64,000 nucleotides of DNA from Dialister sp. UBA734 (GTDB lineage Bacteria; Bacillota; Negativicutes; Veillonellales; Dialisteraceae), in assembly GCA_002297935.1 (NCBI GenBank), contig DBLC01000097.1:14961-78960 (forward strand). Reading direction: 5' to 3'. Positions within the stretch are counted from its first letter, which is position 1; every line of letters starts with the position of its first letter. A program made the position numbers and the translations under genes. This document shows positions 27,258 through 36,677 of the stretch, in pieces. A model generated the notes under the pieces. The model was not told the DNA's origin, did not search any database, and saw only the letters and a program-made list of their open reading frames with translations.

Positions 27258-29479
27258 TATTCTTCTCCTCCGTTTTCTTCCATGACGTCCATCATGGTTT
27301 TGGTCCCATCGTTCATATCCTGCAGCTGGGCGGCGCTGCAATAGAAAGATTCGCCATTTCTACCGATTACCTGGAACATTCCATTTCCGTAAGGTTCATA
27401 ATCTACAATGCCTGCTCTTGCCAACCCGGCCATAGAAACGTTATAGTCTTCATCGGCACTGAGCCAATGATCTTCGTGGTAAATATTTTTTGTTTGTACC
27501 ACTTCCTGCGCGATGCGCTTGATAACATCTTGGCTTGCTGGATAGCCGTTGGGATTAGGAATCATTTCGTATTGGTTATTGCTATACTGATAGATCCTCT
27601 GTCTTATCAGTCCCATTGTACTGGCGTCGAATTGAGAACTATCTACTCCGGTATAGTCAGCCAGCTCTTTGGCGGATGGTAATTCTACGGAAAATTCTTT
27701 ATCCCCATGTTCATAGCGATTCCACGCCGATTCAACTGAATCTTTCTGCGCATCTGTCAATGCGTACCCGTTATTGGCTGCCAATTCCAGCTTATTATCC
27801 AAGTCTTCTCTACTGACTATTCCTGTACCTATGAGGCTAATCAGGTTATTTACCATCTTATTGGTCGAATATCCTGTCCCACCTTTCCCAGCAATGCTTC
27901 TAGCCGATTCTGCTTTTTCTTGTGCTTTGGCATTAGCCATTAGAGACTTGTACTGAGAGGAATCGGCGAAAAGAGGATTACTAGCTGCAATTCGATCAAT
28001 ATAAGATTCCTTCTCTTGTGGAGTCATGGTAGACATCGGAATTTTCATATCATCCAATGTTCTTGCAAGAGATTCCTGTTGTTCCTGCTTTCGTTTCATC
28101 CATTCGGATTTGGCCGCTTTTTCTCTATTGACTTCCAGTTGTTCTTTTTCTTCATCAGACATGGACGCCTGCCCTGCATAGTTCTTGGCTCTGGCTTCCA
28201 ATCCGGCTGCATAGGTATCTTCGTTGTCTGTGTAATAACCATGTTTTTTCATAAGTCTAGCAACGTCAGAAGGGGAATGAACTGACTTGATTTCTTCTTC
28301 ACTGCAGTTATTCTTGATCCAATTCACATAAGACATGGCTGCATCTTCTGGGGTGTTGTAAACCTTGAACTTTGCTTTGGTATAATATTCGTTCCCGTTT
28401 TCATCCAGTTCCCTAGTATTGAGTTCCTGATAGTCACCTTCGCCATCCCATTTGATACCAAAATAATTATTTCCCGGTGCTGCTTCACCGCCGGCAGATT
28501 CAAAGTCGGCTACGGCATAGCCCCATGATGGGTCCCACCCCAATTCTTTTCCGATTTTGTCACCAACGCGTCCTAGGTCAGTTGTACTATGGGTAACTTC
28601 TAATGGATGGGAGGCACTCCATTTTGCGTAGTAATCTTCAAAAGAACCGGTAAGGCAATTTACATTGTCTTCTGTCATTGCCCCTGTAAAATCTTTTTTC
28701 GTTGTAGATTCTGTTTTGGTAGCAGTAAACAGCGCTTCAAACTTTTTCATGGTAGCTTCGTCGGCCCCCAACGTTCTAAAGTAACCAACCGTATCCAGGC
28801 CCGCTGTATAATCATTTGTCGTTGCCATGGAGTTAAGTGCCTTCTCCGCAATGGAGTTAATCGCCTGCTTTGTCTTCAGGTTCACTGTTGATTCATCCCA
28901 TCCTCTGCCGGCCATATTTGCTCGTAAAAGCGGCATAAAGGTATTCATACTATTTCTCATGTTTTCTGGGCTCCGTATAATCGAATCAACGGTATTGTCC
29001 AAAAGCGTTTGTGCCTGATTGGTTGCATAAAGATCCAGCTGCTGTTTCTGATACTTGTCGATAGTATCTAACGCTCCGGTTTGCATGGATTCACGTTTCT
29101 GTTTAAAAGCAGCAATGGCATAGTTAGAAGAAATTCCGTGATCTTTCATGATCTGGTTGTATATTTCTTCTTCTCCTTTTTGGTAATCCTCTTGTAAGGA
29201 CTCAGCATTTTTCCCTTGATGGGTAACGTAAAGGCCTTTGTTTTCATCATCCATCATAGAATTAACTCTTTGCATATAATCGTTTGTAGCATCTATGATT
29301 CGATCATTCTGGTCCTTGGTCCACTGTTTCTGCACCATGTCCATGGCGGCCCCTAGCGAGGCATTCAGTGCTCCTGCGCCAGTTTGGTTAGATCCATAAG
29401 CCGCCGGAGAATCGACAGCCTGGACTTTGCCATTGATGATGTTTTTATTCACATTCGGTGTGAATTGTGTGAGTTTCAT
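27257..29479 (-). CDS. Internal virion protein (gp15-like) with a glucosaminidase-like domain
   Basis: 740 residues from ATG 29479, which overlaps the preceding stop (TGATG). The long helical N-terminal part and gene order match T7 gp15-type core proteins. A mannosyl-glycoprotein endo-beta-N-acetylglucosaminidase/FlgJ-like segment lies at about 295-420 (AVADFESAGGEAAPGNNYFG, then PEDAAMSYVNWI), predicted to open a local hole in peptidoglycan during DNA ejection. The next gene is the giant protein. Confidence 0.75.
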   Translation of the reverse strand: MKLTQFTPNVNKNIINGKVQAVDSPAAYGSNQTGAGALNASLGAAMDMVQKQWTKDQNDRIIDATNDYMQRVNSMMDDENKGLYVTHQGKNAESLQEDYQKGEEEIYNQIMKDHGISSNYAIAAFKQKRESMQTGALDTIDKYQKQQLDLYATNQAQTLLDNTVDSIIRSPENMRNSMNTFMPLLRANMAGRGWDESTVNLKTKQAINSIAEKALNSMATTNDYTAGLDTVGYFRTLGADEATMKKFEALFTATKTESTTKKDFTGAMTEDNVNCLTGSFEDYYAKWSASHPLEVTHSTTDLGRVGDKIGKELGWDPSWGYAVADFESAGGEAAPGNNYFGIKWDGEGDYQELNTRELDENGNEYYTKAKFKVYNTPEDAAMSYVNWIKNNCSEEEIKSVHSPSDVARLMKKHGYYTDNEDTYAAGLEARAKNYAGQASMSDEEKEQLEVNREKAAKSEWMKRKQEQQESLARTLDDMKIPMSTMTPQEKESYIDRIAASNPLFADSSQYKSLMANAKAQEKAESARSIAGKGGTGYSTNKMVNNLISLIGTGIVSREDLDNKLELAANNGYALTDAQKDSVESAWNRYEHGDKEFSVELPSAKELADYTGVDSSQFDASTMGLIRQRIYQYSNNQYEMIPNPNGYPASQDVIKRIAQEVVQTKNIYHEDHWLSADEDYNVSMAGLARAGIVDYEPYGNGMFQVIGRNGESFYCSAAQLQDMNDGTKTMMDVMEENGGEE

Positions 29480-30204
29480 CAGTTCCACCCATTAAACCCT
29501 TTCCACTTCTTCGGTGCCATGAATGTGTTGAATGTCGGTTTGGAAGAGGTAATGATTCCAGTGTTTAGCTTCGGTAGATTCATACCTGCAGATTGATACA
29601 TGGATGTTGGTGTGGTGTATGTCAGGTTCCCGCTAGCAAGGTCCCCATTAAAACCGCTTCTAGCTTGCATAGTTTGGCCGCTCGCCTTACTGGATGCGCC
29701 GCCAAAAGTCTTATAAGCACCGTACATGCTGAGAGCGGTATTGAGCAAAGAGGAAATTCTAGCAGACTTCGCCTGGCTTCGTGTATTAGCAGCGGCGGCC
29801 TGGGCCTGGTTGGCCTGGTTCAAATAGTTTACCTGGTTGATATAGGCACTCTTGGTATCGTTCCGCTGGTTCCCTAACAGGTTCATGGAGTCAGTTCTCC
29901 ACTGATCAACAGCGGCCGCATTGGCATCCAATACACTTCCGCCGGTCAAGCCGGAAGCACCGGCTGCAGCATTCTGCTGGCCAATGATGAGTTTTCTCTT
30001 GGCGTCCAGCTGTTGCTGTTTCTGTGCATACTGGTCTGCGATCTGGGATCGCTGCTGGTCTGCGATTCTAGCATTCTGCCTTGCGGCGTCGGCCTGTGCA
30101 TCATAGGCGGCCGCTTGGGCTTTATATTGGGCATTCTGGGATCGGTAGGAGCTATACCCCTGCATGGCCGCTAGTCCCATCATGGCTGCGGTTACACTAC
30201 ACAT
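29479..30204 (-). CDS. Internal virion protein (gp14-like)
   Basis: 241 residues, rich in Ala, Gln and Ser, with a helical coiled-coil region (about 20-75, QAAAYDAQADAARQNARIAD) and a small-residue hydrophobic C-terminal half. This is the composition of T7 gp14-type virion proteins that enter the outer membrane. The start overlaps the previous gene by 8 bases, and AAGGAG precedes it. Confidence 0.7.
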   Translation of the reverse strand: MCSVTAAMMGLAAMQGYSSYRSQNAQYKAQAAAYDAQADAARQNARIADQQRSQIADQYAQKQQQLDAKRKLIIGQQNAAAGASGLTGGSVLDANAAAVDQWRTDSMNLLGNQRNDTKSAYINQVNYLNQANQAQAAAANTRSQAKSARISSLLNTALSMYGAYKTFGGASSKASGQTMQARSGFNGDLASGNLTYTTPTSMYQSAGMNLPKLNTGIITSSKPTFNTFMAPKKWKGFNGWN

Positions 30205-30676
30205 GGTCTTTTCTCCTTAGTTCAAAATACAAAAATGGAACGGCATTGATGGTCACATCCCCTTCATAGAGGTCAACGCCTTGTTTGGCCATGCCTTCGA
30301 TATATCGGATGGCCGGGGTATTCTCTTTAGAAATACAGTTATAGACTTTCCCGTATTTGTTTACGGCGTCTTTGATAAAGCTATAGCCAATGAGCACTAA
30401 CGCTTTCTGGTGTTTCTTGACGGCTTCGGTTCCCAGACACCAAATGGAGTTTCCTGCAACCCCAAAGACGCAAAGCAATGTGTCTTTATATCTGGCCGCG
30501 TAAACTTCGTCGGAGTCCTGGATGGAATGAGACACCGTTGCTGTCGGCGTGCATCCGGTGGCTTTGCATTCTGCGATGTCTTCTTTCCGCATGTTTCTAG
30601 CCATCTCAAAGGCGTAGTATGGGGAGTTTTTTTTATCTACTGGAGTGACTTTGACTCCGTATTTATTTTTAAGCAT
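30197..30676 (-). CDS. gp13-like GNAT-fold phage protein (DUF2833-like)
   Basis: 159 residues. The pattern (FEMARNMRKEDIAECKATG, then LLCVFGVAGNSIWCLGTEAV and YNCISKENTPAIRYIEGMA) fits the acetyltransferase-fold gp13-like proteins found between tail tube and core genes of T7-like phages, where they are needed for assembly. Start overlaps the stop of the previous gene. Confidence 0.7.
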   Translation of the reverse strand: MLKNKYGVKVTPVDKKNSPYYAFEMARNMRKEDIAECKATGCTPTATVSHSIQDSDEVYAARYKDTLLCVFGVAGNSIWCLGTEAVKKHQKALVLIGYSFIKDAVNKYGKVYNCISKENTPAIRYIEGMAKQGVDLYEGDVTINAVPFLYFELRRKDHV

Positions 30677-33365
30677 TAACGACTACCTCTCTGATCAGCG
30701 CGGCTAGATTAAATGGATAGGGGTCTCTTGATACGATGACGACTCGGCCGTTTTTTTCCACGCCTGGGTTTGGGATGGTAATTTCTTTGTCACCAGTGTA
30801 GAGCGTAATTTTCTGGTCTGATAGTTCTTCGTATTTGATGTCGTCCATTTTCCCTACTCCGTTCCCTATCTTGCCTCCTAAAGAGCTTCTAAGGCGTAAA
30901 GCAGCGGCTCTAACATTTTTATATCTTCCCTGGAGTGTCCCGTTCTGGGATTGGATTTCTATGTTTGGAAGTTCAATGGTCATCTGGTAGGGATAACCGA
31001 CAATGGCATAGGATACTTCGGTTGGTAGGGTGACGGTTCCATCTTCTACCGGCATATCGGCAAAGTATTTCCCATCTGCCATGACGGATACTTTCCCAGT
31101 GATCCAGTCTACATTCAGCGTATCGGTTGCTTCATCCAATGTCATGACTTTGGAACAGTCTGACATGATGTAGTCTTTTGGATTGTTGGTATCTTCGTTC
31201 GGCATAAGCTTTTCAATATAGGTCTTTCCATTCCGTTCTGCAGCGGTGTAAATTTCATCCGCCGTGTCACTAGAGATATTCACTACGGCCAGATACTTTC
31301 CTTCTGTTACCATATGGCTCCAGGCGTAAACTTTCTGGTCATTGATGTACGCCAGACAGATCATCTCGCCGTCTGATCTGACAAAGTAGAGTCTGGAGTC
31401 CGGGTCCTGCATGTACGCGGCGTCTGTGATGGTATAGCCTCGCAAAAGGTTCTTGGCTAGAAGAGTTAGGTCCATACCGTCGTAGGAGTCTGTTTCAAAA
31501 GAGTAGGCCATATCTCTAATGGTCTGGGATCGGCGCTGGATGTATATCAAACGACTGCCGATGGAAATAGGTTCCACTTCTGTGCATCCGCGGAAGGTCT
31601 GTGCTTTGTTTGTACACTTGGTTGGCGTCACGGTATCTCCGCCAGAGACGGTCCATTCGTTAGAATCTGTCAGAATAAACAAATCGGACGCTGGACAGAT
31701 GTGTTTGATCTCTGCCTGCTGGCGGGAAATAAAGGATAGGCAAATCGCACTGTCATCTGTGACTGTACCATCTGCTTTCTCCACGGAGAAATTGTTATAG
31801 TCGCCGGTCCGACTCATCCATAGGACGTAGGGCTGCATTTTAGTCCCTCCAAAGAGGAGTCGGTCCTGAAAGAATCCAACGGTCCTTGGATAGCCATATC
31901 TTTGGTTCCAGGCGCCAAAGGAATAGCTATCTACTTTCCCTATCTGTCCTAGCACCTTTCGTACTTGGCAAGTAGCACTGGTGGCAGAATTGACAGATTT
32001 GATTTCTACGATACCTGCTTTCGTGTAGGCCGTGGCCGTGAGGTCTGCTTTCCCTGCGGTGGCCACTAATCGCATTCGGATATTGTCTGCTTCATCTACG
32101 GTGCCGGATTCGCTGACATTGTTATCATCGTTGGACTTATATGTTCTAAAGTCTTTCCACTCGCCGCCATTGATGGATTGTTGGATTTTGATGGAACCGG
32201 TCCAGGTACCATGAGTGATGATCTTCCAGGATGCTCCAATGAGGATGGCGTCCGTCGTCTGCGCGCCGTTTGTTGTGACTGTTTGTGCTGGGATGTCCTG
32301 AGACAGTTTCATCCACATGCCTTTCATATCAGTGGAAAAGAAATTTTTATCAGAAGACAGTGTGACTTCTCCCGCCAATCCAGAAACGGAAAGCGTTGGT
32401 TCATCCATGGATTTTAATGTTACCCAACCAGGCTTTTCGCTTTTCCCACCGCTCCCGTAAGAAACACCGTCTGTACCGCTATATACATGGTATCTCCGCT
32501 TAAAAAATCTTCCTGTATAGGTTGCATAACCGCCAGTTCCGCCTTCTCCGCCTTGTGCTTCTAGCCCAAAAGCTGAAGAGGTTTCCCCCTTACCACCTGT
32601 TTCTCCGGTATATCTACTTCCTGTTTGCGTAGCCTTGTCTGCACCATTTTTACCAGGAGCACCAATGATAATCTGATAAGCTGTATCCGCCTTGAGATAA
32701 ACTATCTGGGATACGATAGCTCCGCTTCCTCCGGCACCACCATTAGCCAGCGTGTCGTTGTGTCCGCCTTTTCCGCCTTTACCCCCACCAGCACCAGCCA
32801 CTGTAATGGCATAGTTTCCTGTTTTGGGGCATGTCCAGGCGTAGGTTCCTGCTTTGTCCCACTTCTCATCAGACACGCTGTTATCTACGGTTAAGGTCTC
32901 GTCAAAGTACTGGCTGGTAAATGTCATTTCTTCAAATCGCCAATCTGTATCGGAGTAGTGTTTGAGCTGCATCACTGGATGAGTCCCGGAGGCGATGTAC
33001 ATAATGTCGGCACTCTGACAGGTTCTCAGCTTCTCCAGTTCCGCTTCTGTGTAATTGGTGGTGATTTCTTGCCCGGTGAATTTACCATCTTTCCAGATGC
33101 GGATATATTTATCCCCTACTTCCAGCATAAAAGCGTTGTTGACACTGGATCGGAATTCGAGTAAGCGCACTTTAGATTTCTTGGCCAGTCCGCAATAGAG
33201 AGAACCGGTGCGTTTGTATGCGGCTCCATAGGGTCTGATATAGCAGTTTTCCGCCTGCAGTAAGGCGGCTTGGTATTTGTCCAGGTCAATTCTGTTGGCT
33301 ACTTCTGGTGAGATTTCCCCCGTGGCAAATGAGGATTGCATGACATACATAGTTTCTTGCGGCAT
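30669..33365 (-). CDS. Tail tubular protein B / nozzle (gp12-like) with a glycine-rich insert
   Basis: 898 residues. The N-terminus (MQSSFATGEISPEVANRIDL, then YIRPYGAAYKRTGS) and later segments (GFFQDRLLFGGTKMQPYVLW, RSDGEMICLAYINDQKVYAW) are the hallmarks of gp12-type nozzle proteins. A Gly-rich domain at about residues 185-285 (GAGGGKGGKGG, GGAGGSGAIV, GGEGGTGGYATY) interrupts the fold and looks like an added surface module. It lies between gp11- and gp13-like genes as in T7. Confidence 0.85.
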   Translation of the reverse strand: MPQETMYVMQSSFATGEISPEVANRIDLDKYQAALLQAENCYIRPYGAAYKRTGSLYCGLAKKSKVRLLEFRSSVNNAFMLEVGDKYIRIWKDGKFTGQEITTNYTEAELEKLRTCQSADIMYIASGTHPVMQLKHYSDTDWRFEEMTFTSQYFDETLTVDNSVSDEKWDKAGTYAWTCPKTGNYAITVAGAGGGKGGKGGHNDTLANGGAGGSGAIVSQIVYLKADTAYQIIIGAPGKNGADKATQTGSRYTGETGGKGETSSAFGLEAQGGEGGTGGYATYTGRFFKRRYHVYSGTDGVSYGSGGKSEKPGWVTLKSMDEPTLSVSGLAGEVTLSSDKNFFSTDMKGMWMKLSQDIPAQTVTTNGAQTTDAILIGASWKIITHGTWTGSIKIQQSINGGEWKDFRTYKSNDDNNVSESGTVDEADNIRMRLVATAGKADLTATAYTKAGIVEIKSVNSATSATCQVRKVLGQIGKVDSYSFGAWNQRYGYPRTVGFFQDRLLFGGTKMQPYVLWMSRTGDYNNFSVEKADGTVTDDSAICLSFISRQQAEIKHICPASDLFILTDSNEWTVSGGDTVTPTKCTNKAQTFRGCTEVEPISIGSRLIYIQRRSQTIRDMAYSFETDSYDGMDLTLLAKNLLRGYTITDAAYMQDPDSRLYFVRSDGEMICLAYINDQKVYAWSHMVTEGKYLAVVNISSDTADEIYTAAERNGKTYIEKLMPNEDTNNPKDYIMSDCSKVMTLDEATDTLNVDWITGKVSVMADGKYFADMPVEDGTVTLPTEVSYAIVGYPYQMTIELPNIEIQSQNGTLQGRYKNVRAAALRLRSSLGGKIGNGVGKMDDIKYEELSDQKITLYTGDKEITIPNPGVEKNGRVVIVSRDPYPFNLAALIREVVVNA

Positions 33366-33367
33366 GG

Positions 33368-33961
33368 TTATAACCTCGCGTTGATATAACTATGAGGCAA
33401 AGACGGTTTGTGTTCGTCTTGGATAGCAGAGGTATACTTTGCCAAAGCGATGGCATTTTGAGCCAGCTGGAAGTTATTTTGTTGTAGCTGACTGGAGGCG
33501 GTTAATGGATACGCCAGGGAGGCGGCTAATGAATAGGCCAGTGCCTGGGTAAAGGTAGGCGGGAAGATACCTGCGTTTTCCACATCAAAAGTGAAATCGC
33601 AATAGGCGTCTTTGATATTGGTGCAGATGGCTTTCTGGCTTTCGTTCACTGCTAGCGTTGTATAGATGGGGTTTCCATCTTCTTTTTTGTCCGCCCCTGC
33701 TTCATCATAGATTTTTCGAATCACTAATGCTCCTGCGGGGAAGGCATAGGTGAAACGCCAGCCTGGAGTTTCTTTATCTAAGAGGGCTAGCTTCGTGTGC
33801 CTATGAGCAAATTCCCATGGGTACATGGATAATAGGTTTTGACGTGTCAGATCATAGTACAGTTTGCAGCTTCTGGCTTCTTCAGAATCTTCGCTCATAG
33901 AATCGATTCTCCCTTTTCCGATAGCCCCTAGTGCAATGTTACAAATTTCAGTAGAGTTCAT
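33368..33961 (-). CDS. Tail tubular protein A / adaptor (gp11-like)
   Basis: 197 residues. The MNSTEICNIALGAIGKGRID start and the YDLTRQNLLSMYPWEFAHRH segment are typical of gp11-type adaptor proteins that join portal and nozzle. AGGAGG precedes the ATG. The nozzle gene follows two bases after its stop. Confidence 0.85.
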   Translation of the reverse strand: MNSTEICNIALGAIGKGRIDSMSEDSEEARSCKLYYDLTRQNLLSMYPWEFAHRHTKLALLDKETPGWRFTYAFPAGALVIRKIYDEAGADKKEDGNPIYTTLAVNESQKAICTNIKDAYCDFTFDVENAGIFPPTFTQALAYSLAASLAYPLTASSQLQQNNFQLAQNAIALAKYTSAIQDEHKPSLPHSYINARL

Positions 33962-33975
33962 AGTTTCCTCCTTGT

Positions 33976-34031
33976 GATTCTTTCACTCCGCATAAGGATA
34001 AATGGTTATCCCCATGCGGCGTGAAAGAATC
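33976..34031 (-). other. Long mRNA hairpin before the gp11-like gene
   Basis: GATTCTTTCACTCCGCAT (33976-33993) pairs with 34014-34031 with one mismatch, and an inner GGATAA/TTATCC stem extends it. No T run follows in the direction of transcription, and the ribosome binding site of the next gene is adjacent. It is better seen as a processing or translational control stem, or a leaky terminator separating head from tail genes. Confidence 0.5.
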
Positions 34032-34042
34032 CACGCCCTGCA

Positions 34043-34180
34043 TTAGCAGTATTTTTCAATGAGCTTAATGAGTTGCTCTTTGGTGTCTGTATCCTTGTAC
34101 TCGATGCCGGCTTCGTAGAGTCTAGCTCGGAGTTCGTTGATAGACAGGTTCTTTAGCTTTTCTTTATTTGAGTACAACAT
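34043..34180 (-). CDS. Small SAP/HeH-like phage protein (45 residues)
   Basis: An open frame from ATG 34180 (MLYSNKEKLKNLSINELRAR) to TAA at 34043. The helix-turn-helix-like pattern LKNLSINELRARLYEAGIEY followed by KEQLIKLIEKY resembles SAP/HeH motifs that often occur beside phage head genes. It overlaps the cement protein's 3' end by 17 bases. Confidence 0.6.
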   Translation of the reverse strand: MLYSNKEKLKNLSINELRARLYEAGIEYKDTDTKEQLIKLIEKYC

Positions 34181-34514
34181 CGGTCACCATGGCTACGGTC
34201 ACGATACCAGAAGTAGCGCCAGTCACGTCTACTCGCATAAATTTCTTCATTCCGTGAGGAATTTTGACAGAGGCTTTGGAGCCTTCGTCTTTTCCTACAG
34301 TCAGTGTGCAAAGGGTTTTAGGAGCGGCCAGGGCTTCGTCGTCAGCTGTTTTCAGAACTACGGCGGCGTCTTTATCCAAAGCAGCATTAACGGCCACGGA
34401 AAGAAAGAGCTGGTCATAGGCGTCACCTCCGCCGGAGTTTGCTACTACGTCACTGGTGAGCCCGGTGGAAAGATCTTTTTTCCACATAAAGGTATTTTCT
34501 GCGTCGTAAATCAT
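34164..34514 (-). CDS. Bbp16-like capsid cement protein
   Basis: 116 residues, beta-rich (VVLKTADDEALAAPKTLCTL, SVKIPHGMKKFMRVDVTG). Its size and its position directly after the major capsid gene match the Bbp16 cement protein of Bordetella phage BPP-1. CAAGGAGG precedes the ATG. Confidence 0.75.
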   Translation of the reverse strand: MIYDAENTFMWKKDLSTGLTSDVVANSGGGDAYDQLFLSVAVNAALDKDAAVVLKTADDEALAAPKTLCTLTVGKDEGSKASVKIPHGMKKFMRVDVTGATSGIVTVAMVTDVVLK

Positions 34515-35536
34515 TATTTTGCCTCCTTGATAACTGCTTCTTCGTCGGTGATAGCCTGTTCTTCCAGTACGCGAATACCGTTGACGTAGTATTCTGGCAT
34601 ACCGTCCATGGCTTCCTTACGGGTAATGTAGATGTTGGCTTTGTCGTTGTAGTAGAGGTTCAAGAGGGTCATCATAAATGGAGATACGTACCATGCACAA
34701 TCGACGTTCATGAAATGACGGATTCGGTGCTGGGCGATGATCATCTTGTCTACAATGGCCTTCTTCTGTTCCGCGGTGGCAGATTCCAAAGACAGTGCTG
34801 CGGTATCGATGTTTCTGACGGCAGATACCATTCTAGGATCGTGGACAGCCAAGCCTGCGTTCCAGTCATAAATGGTGAGCAGTGCTTCGTACTGTTTGCC
34901 GTCTGGGTCTGTTACCATGATTTCCCCTTTATCGGTTCTGGAGAATCCCGCTGTAGAGTTCTTTGGATAGATGCCGGTGACGGCCTGATCGCCAAAGCAG
35001 ACAAGATATGCAGATGTCTGCTTCTTAGCTGTGGTGCCACCGCCGTTAATTACCTGATAGGATGCGTCACCTACTTTTCCGCCATAGGTGTTATAGCGGG
35101 TAGCAATGCCGTTAAATTCATCGGGGTTCTTGTCACCATTACCATAGAAGAGCATATCGCATACCTGCTGGGTCATACCCATAACCATGGCACGGTCTTC
35201 AGACATTCTATAGGCCATTGGATCGTTCTGCAGTTTCAGCAGCTTTTTATCAATCTGGGAGTGGCCTTCAAACATTACACAATCGTCGGTGATCTGACGG
35301 GTTGTGGATTTGGAATTTCCTACGCCACGATTGATACGACGGATTTCGCCTCTTGGAAGGCTGGTTCTCTGTGTGGTTCTATTCCCCATAGGGAGATTGC
35401 CCTGAATCCATCTGATTCTCTCCATGAGTGGATCGGAGCGGGATACAAGTTCGATGACGTTATCGATATTACCGTCGATTGTCTGTCTTTTTCGAATGTC
35501 GTTAAATGTGAGAGAAAGGTCTCCTACTGTTGCCAT
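34514..35536 (-). CDS. Major capsid protein (Bbp17-like, HK97 fold expected)
   Basis: 340 residues. Segments such as RIRWIQGNLPMGNRTTQRTS, the DPMAYRMSEDRAMVMGMTQQ region and DMLFYGNGDKNPDEFNGIAT are characteristic of the BPP-1-type major capsid family. The scaffold gene precedes it and the cement gene follows. AAGGAGG precedes the ATG. Confidence 0.9.
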   Translation of the reverse strand: MATVGDLSLTFNDIRKRQTIDGNIDNVIELVSRSDPLMERIRWIQGNLPMGNRTTQRTSLPRGEIRRINRGVGNSKSTTRQITDDCVMFEGHSQIDKKLLKLQNDPMAYRMSEDRAMVMGMTQQVCDMLFYGNGDKNPDEFNGIATRYNTYGGKVGDASYQVINGGGTTAKKQTSAYLVCFGDQAVTGIYPKNSTAGFSRTDKGEIMVTDPDGKQYEALLTIYDWNAGLAVHDPRMVSAVRNIDTAALSLESATAEQKKAIVDKMIIAQHRIRHFMNVDCAWYVSPFMMTLLNLYYNDKANIYITRKEAMDGMPEYYVNGIRVLEEQAITDEEAVIKEAK

Positions 35537-35548
35537 TTGTGTTCCTCC

Positions 35549-36235
35549 TTATAAATTGTCCCAATTGGTGTTAGGGTATGGATTGTTATTTGCTTTGGCC
35601 GGTGTGCCACCGCCTACGCCCGGGTCTTCTTTCAGCATGGTACCGACTTTGGCCAATACCTGCAGTACGGCTTTGTTGTTTCCTACGCCGCCTTTTTCTA
35701 GTGCGTCTACAAATCCCGGATATTCTCTTTCGAGAATGTTTACAGCAACGTTGACGTTTTCCATGGTTCCTTTAAAGTTGGTTCCAAAGAAAGCTTTGGT
35801 GTCTTCTGCTTCTTTGTGGTAGGCGGCCTGCTGTTCTTCTTGCATCTTGGCCATGATAGACTGCTGCCACTGGTAGCCATAGGCGGCCAGCTGGTTGGCC
35901 TGTTCATTGTTTAGGTTCATCCCTCTGCAGATATCTCCAAATGCTTTGCTTGTGGCTTCATCCAATTCATAGCCATCAGGAATGCTCTGTGTGAAGTCAT
36001 AAGCGATATTGTCATTGCCAGCAGCCTGGTTCAACAAAGATTTGGGGCCGTCCGGTTTATCATTTGCCGGTTCATTGTTGTTCTGTGGATTCCCCTGTGT
36101 CTGGTCTGTCTGACTATCCTGGATATTGTCCGCCGGAGTATCCGGTGTATTATTTGCTGGTTCCGGTGCAGTCGGTTCTGTCGGTTCAGCGAATGTCTGT
36201 AAGTCCCATTTCAATGTATTCGTGTTATCGTTCAT
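35549..36235 (-). CDS. Scaffolding / capsid assembly protein
   Basis: 228 residues. An acidic Pro/Asn/Thr-rich N-terminus (about 1-65, EPTEPTAPEPANNTPDTPAD) is followed by a helical core (ILEREYPGFVDALEKGG). This low-complexity plus helical pattern, directly before the capsid gene, fits a scaffold. AAAGGAG precedes the ATG. Confidence 0.75.
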   Translation of the reverse strand: MNDNTNTLKWDLQTFAEPTEPTAPEPANNTPDTPADNIQDSQTDQTQGNPQNNNEPANDKPDGPKSLLNQAAGNDNIAYDFTQSIPDGYELDEATSKAFGDICRGMNLNNEQANQLAAYGYQWQQSIMAKMQEEQQAAYHKEAEDTKAFFGTNFKGTMENVNVAVNILEREYPGFVDALEKGGVGNNKAVLQVLAKVGTMLKEDPGVGGGTPAKANNNPYPNTNWDNL

Positions 36236-36247
36236 GATGGTTCTCCT

Positions 36248-36343
36248 TTAGTTCATCAGCTGAAGCAAGAAGAAAGCTGCTCCGAAAAATGCCAAAACAA
36301 AAATAAGTGCTTTGGTGATTTCAATTTTCGTCTTCGTTGTCAT
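36248..36343 (-). CDS. Tiny membrane protein (31 residues)
   Basis: ATG 36343 to TAA 36248 encodes MTTKTKIEITKALIFVLAFF and a short tail, with one transmembrane helix. TGGAGGTT lies 5 bases before the start, which overlaps the end of the Bbp19-like gene by 23 bases. Function unknown. Confidence 0.55.
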   Translation of the reverse strand: MTTKTKIEITKALIFVLAFFGAAFFLLQLMN

Positions 36344-36677
36344 TGAATAACCTCCATTGTTCGTTTCTAAATGCAATGTGTTCTCTTTCTGCCTTTTGTC
36401 TAAGTTCTACCCCTTCCATGTCTAAGAGGTCGATAATCCATTGATTGACTTCTACTCCTACACTACGCCTGCCTTCGTTGTAGAAGGTGAATGAGTTTCC
36501 TGTAAAGACGTTGGCACGGTAGGCGGTCTTTTCTAAGATTCTTTCAAAGATCCAACGGCCTTCCTTGGTCTTCAGGAGTTTTTTCCAGGCTAGTTTATCC
36601 TGGTTGGCATATTCTTTTTCTATCAGTTCATTCCAGAGTTTATTGCTAGAATGGGGATCTGTGATTACTTTATTCAT
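36321..36677 (-). CDS. Bbp19-like phage protein
   Basis: 118 residues. The core GRWIFERILEKTAYRANVFT followed by GNSFTFYNEGRRSVGVEVNQ is the hallmark of the Bbp19 family, named after a BPP-1 head-region gene of unknown role. It overlaps the portal stop by four bases. Confidence 0.8.
   Translation of the reverse strand: MNKVITDPHSSNKLWNELIEKEYANQDKLAWKKLLKTKEGRWIFERILEKTAYRANVFTGNSFTFYNEGRRSVGVEVNQWIIDLLDMEGVELRQKAEREHIAFRNEQWRLFNDNEDEN

Noticed and set aside
34715..35554. A 279-residue + strand frame opposite the major capsid gene
   Set aside because: Antisense to the capsid gene, with no start signals and no recognisable domain.
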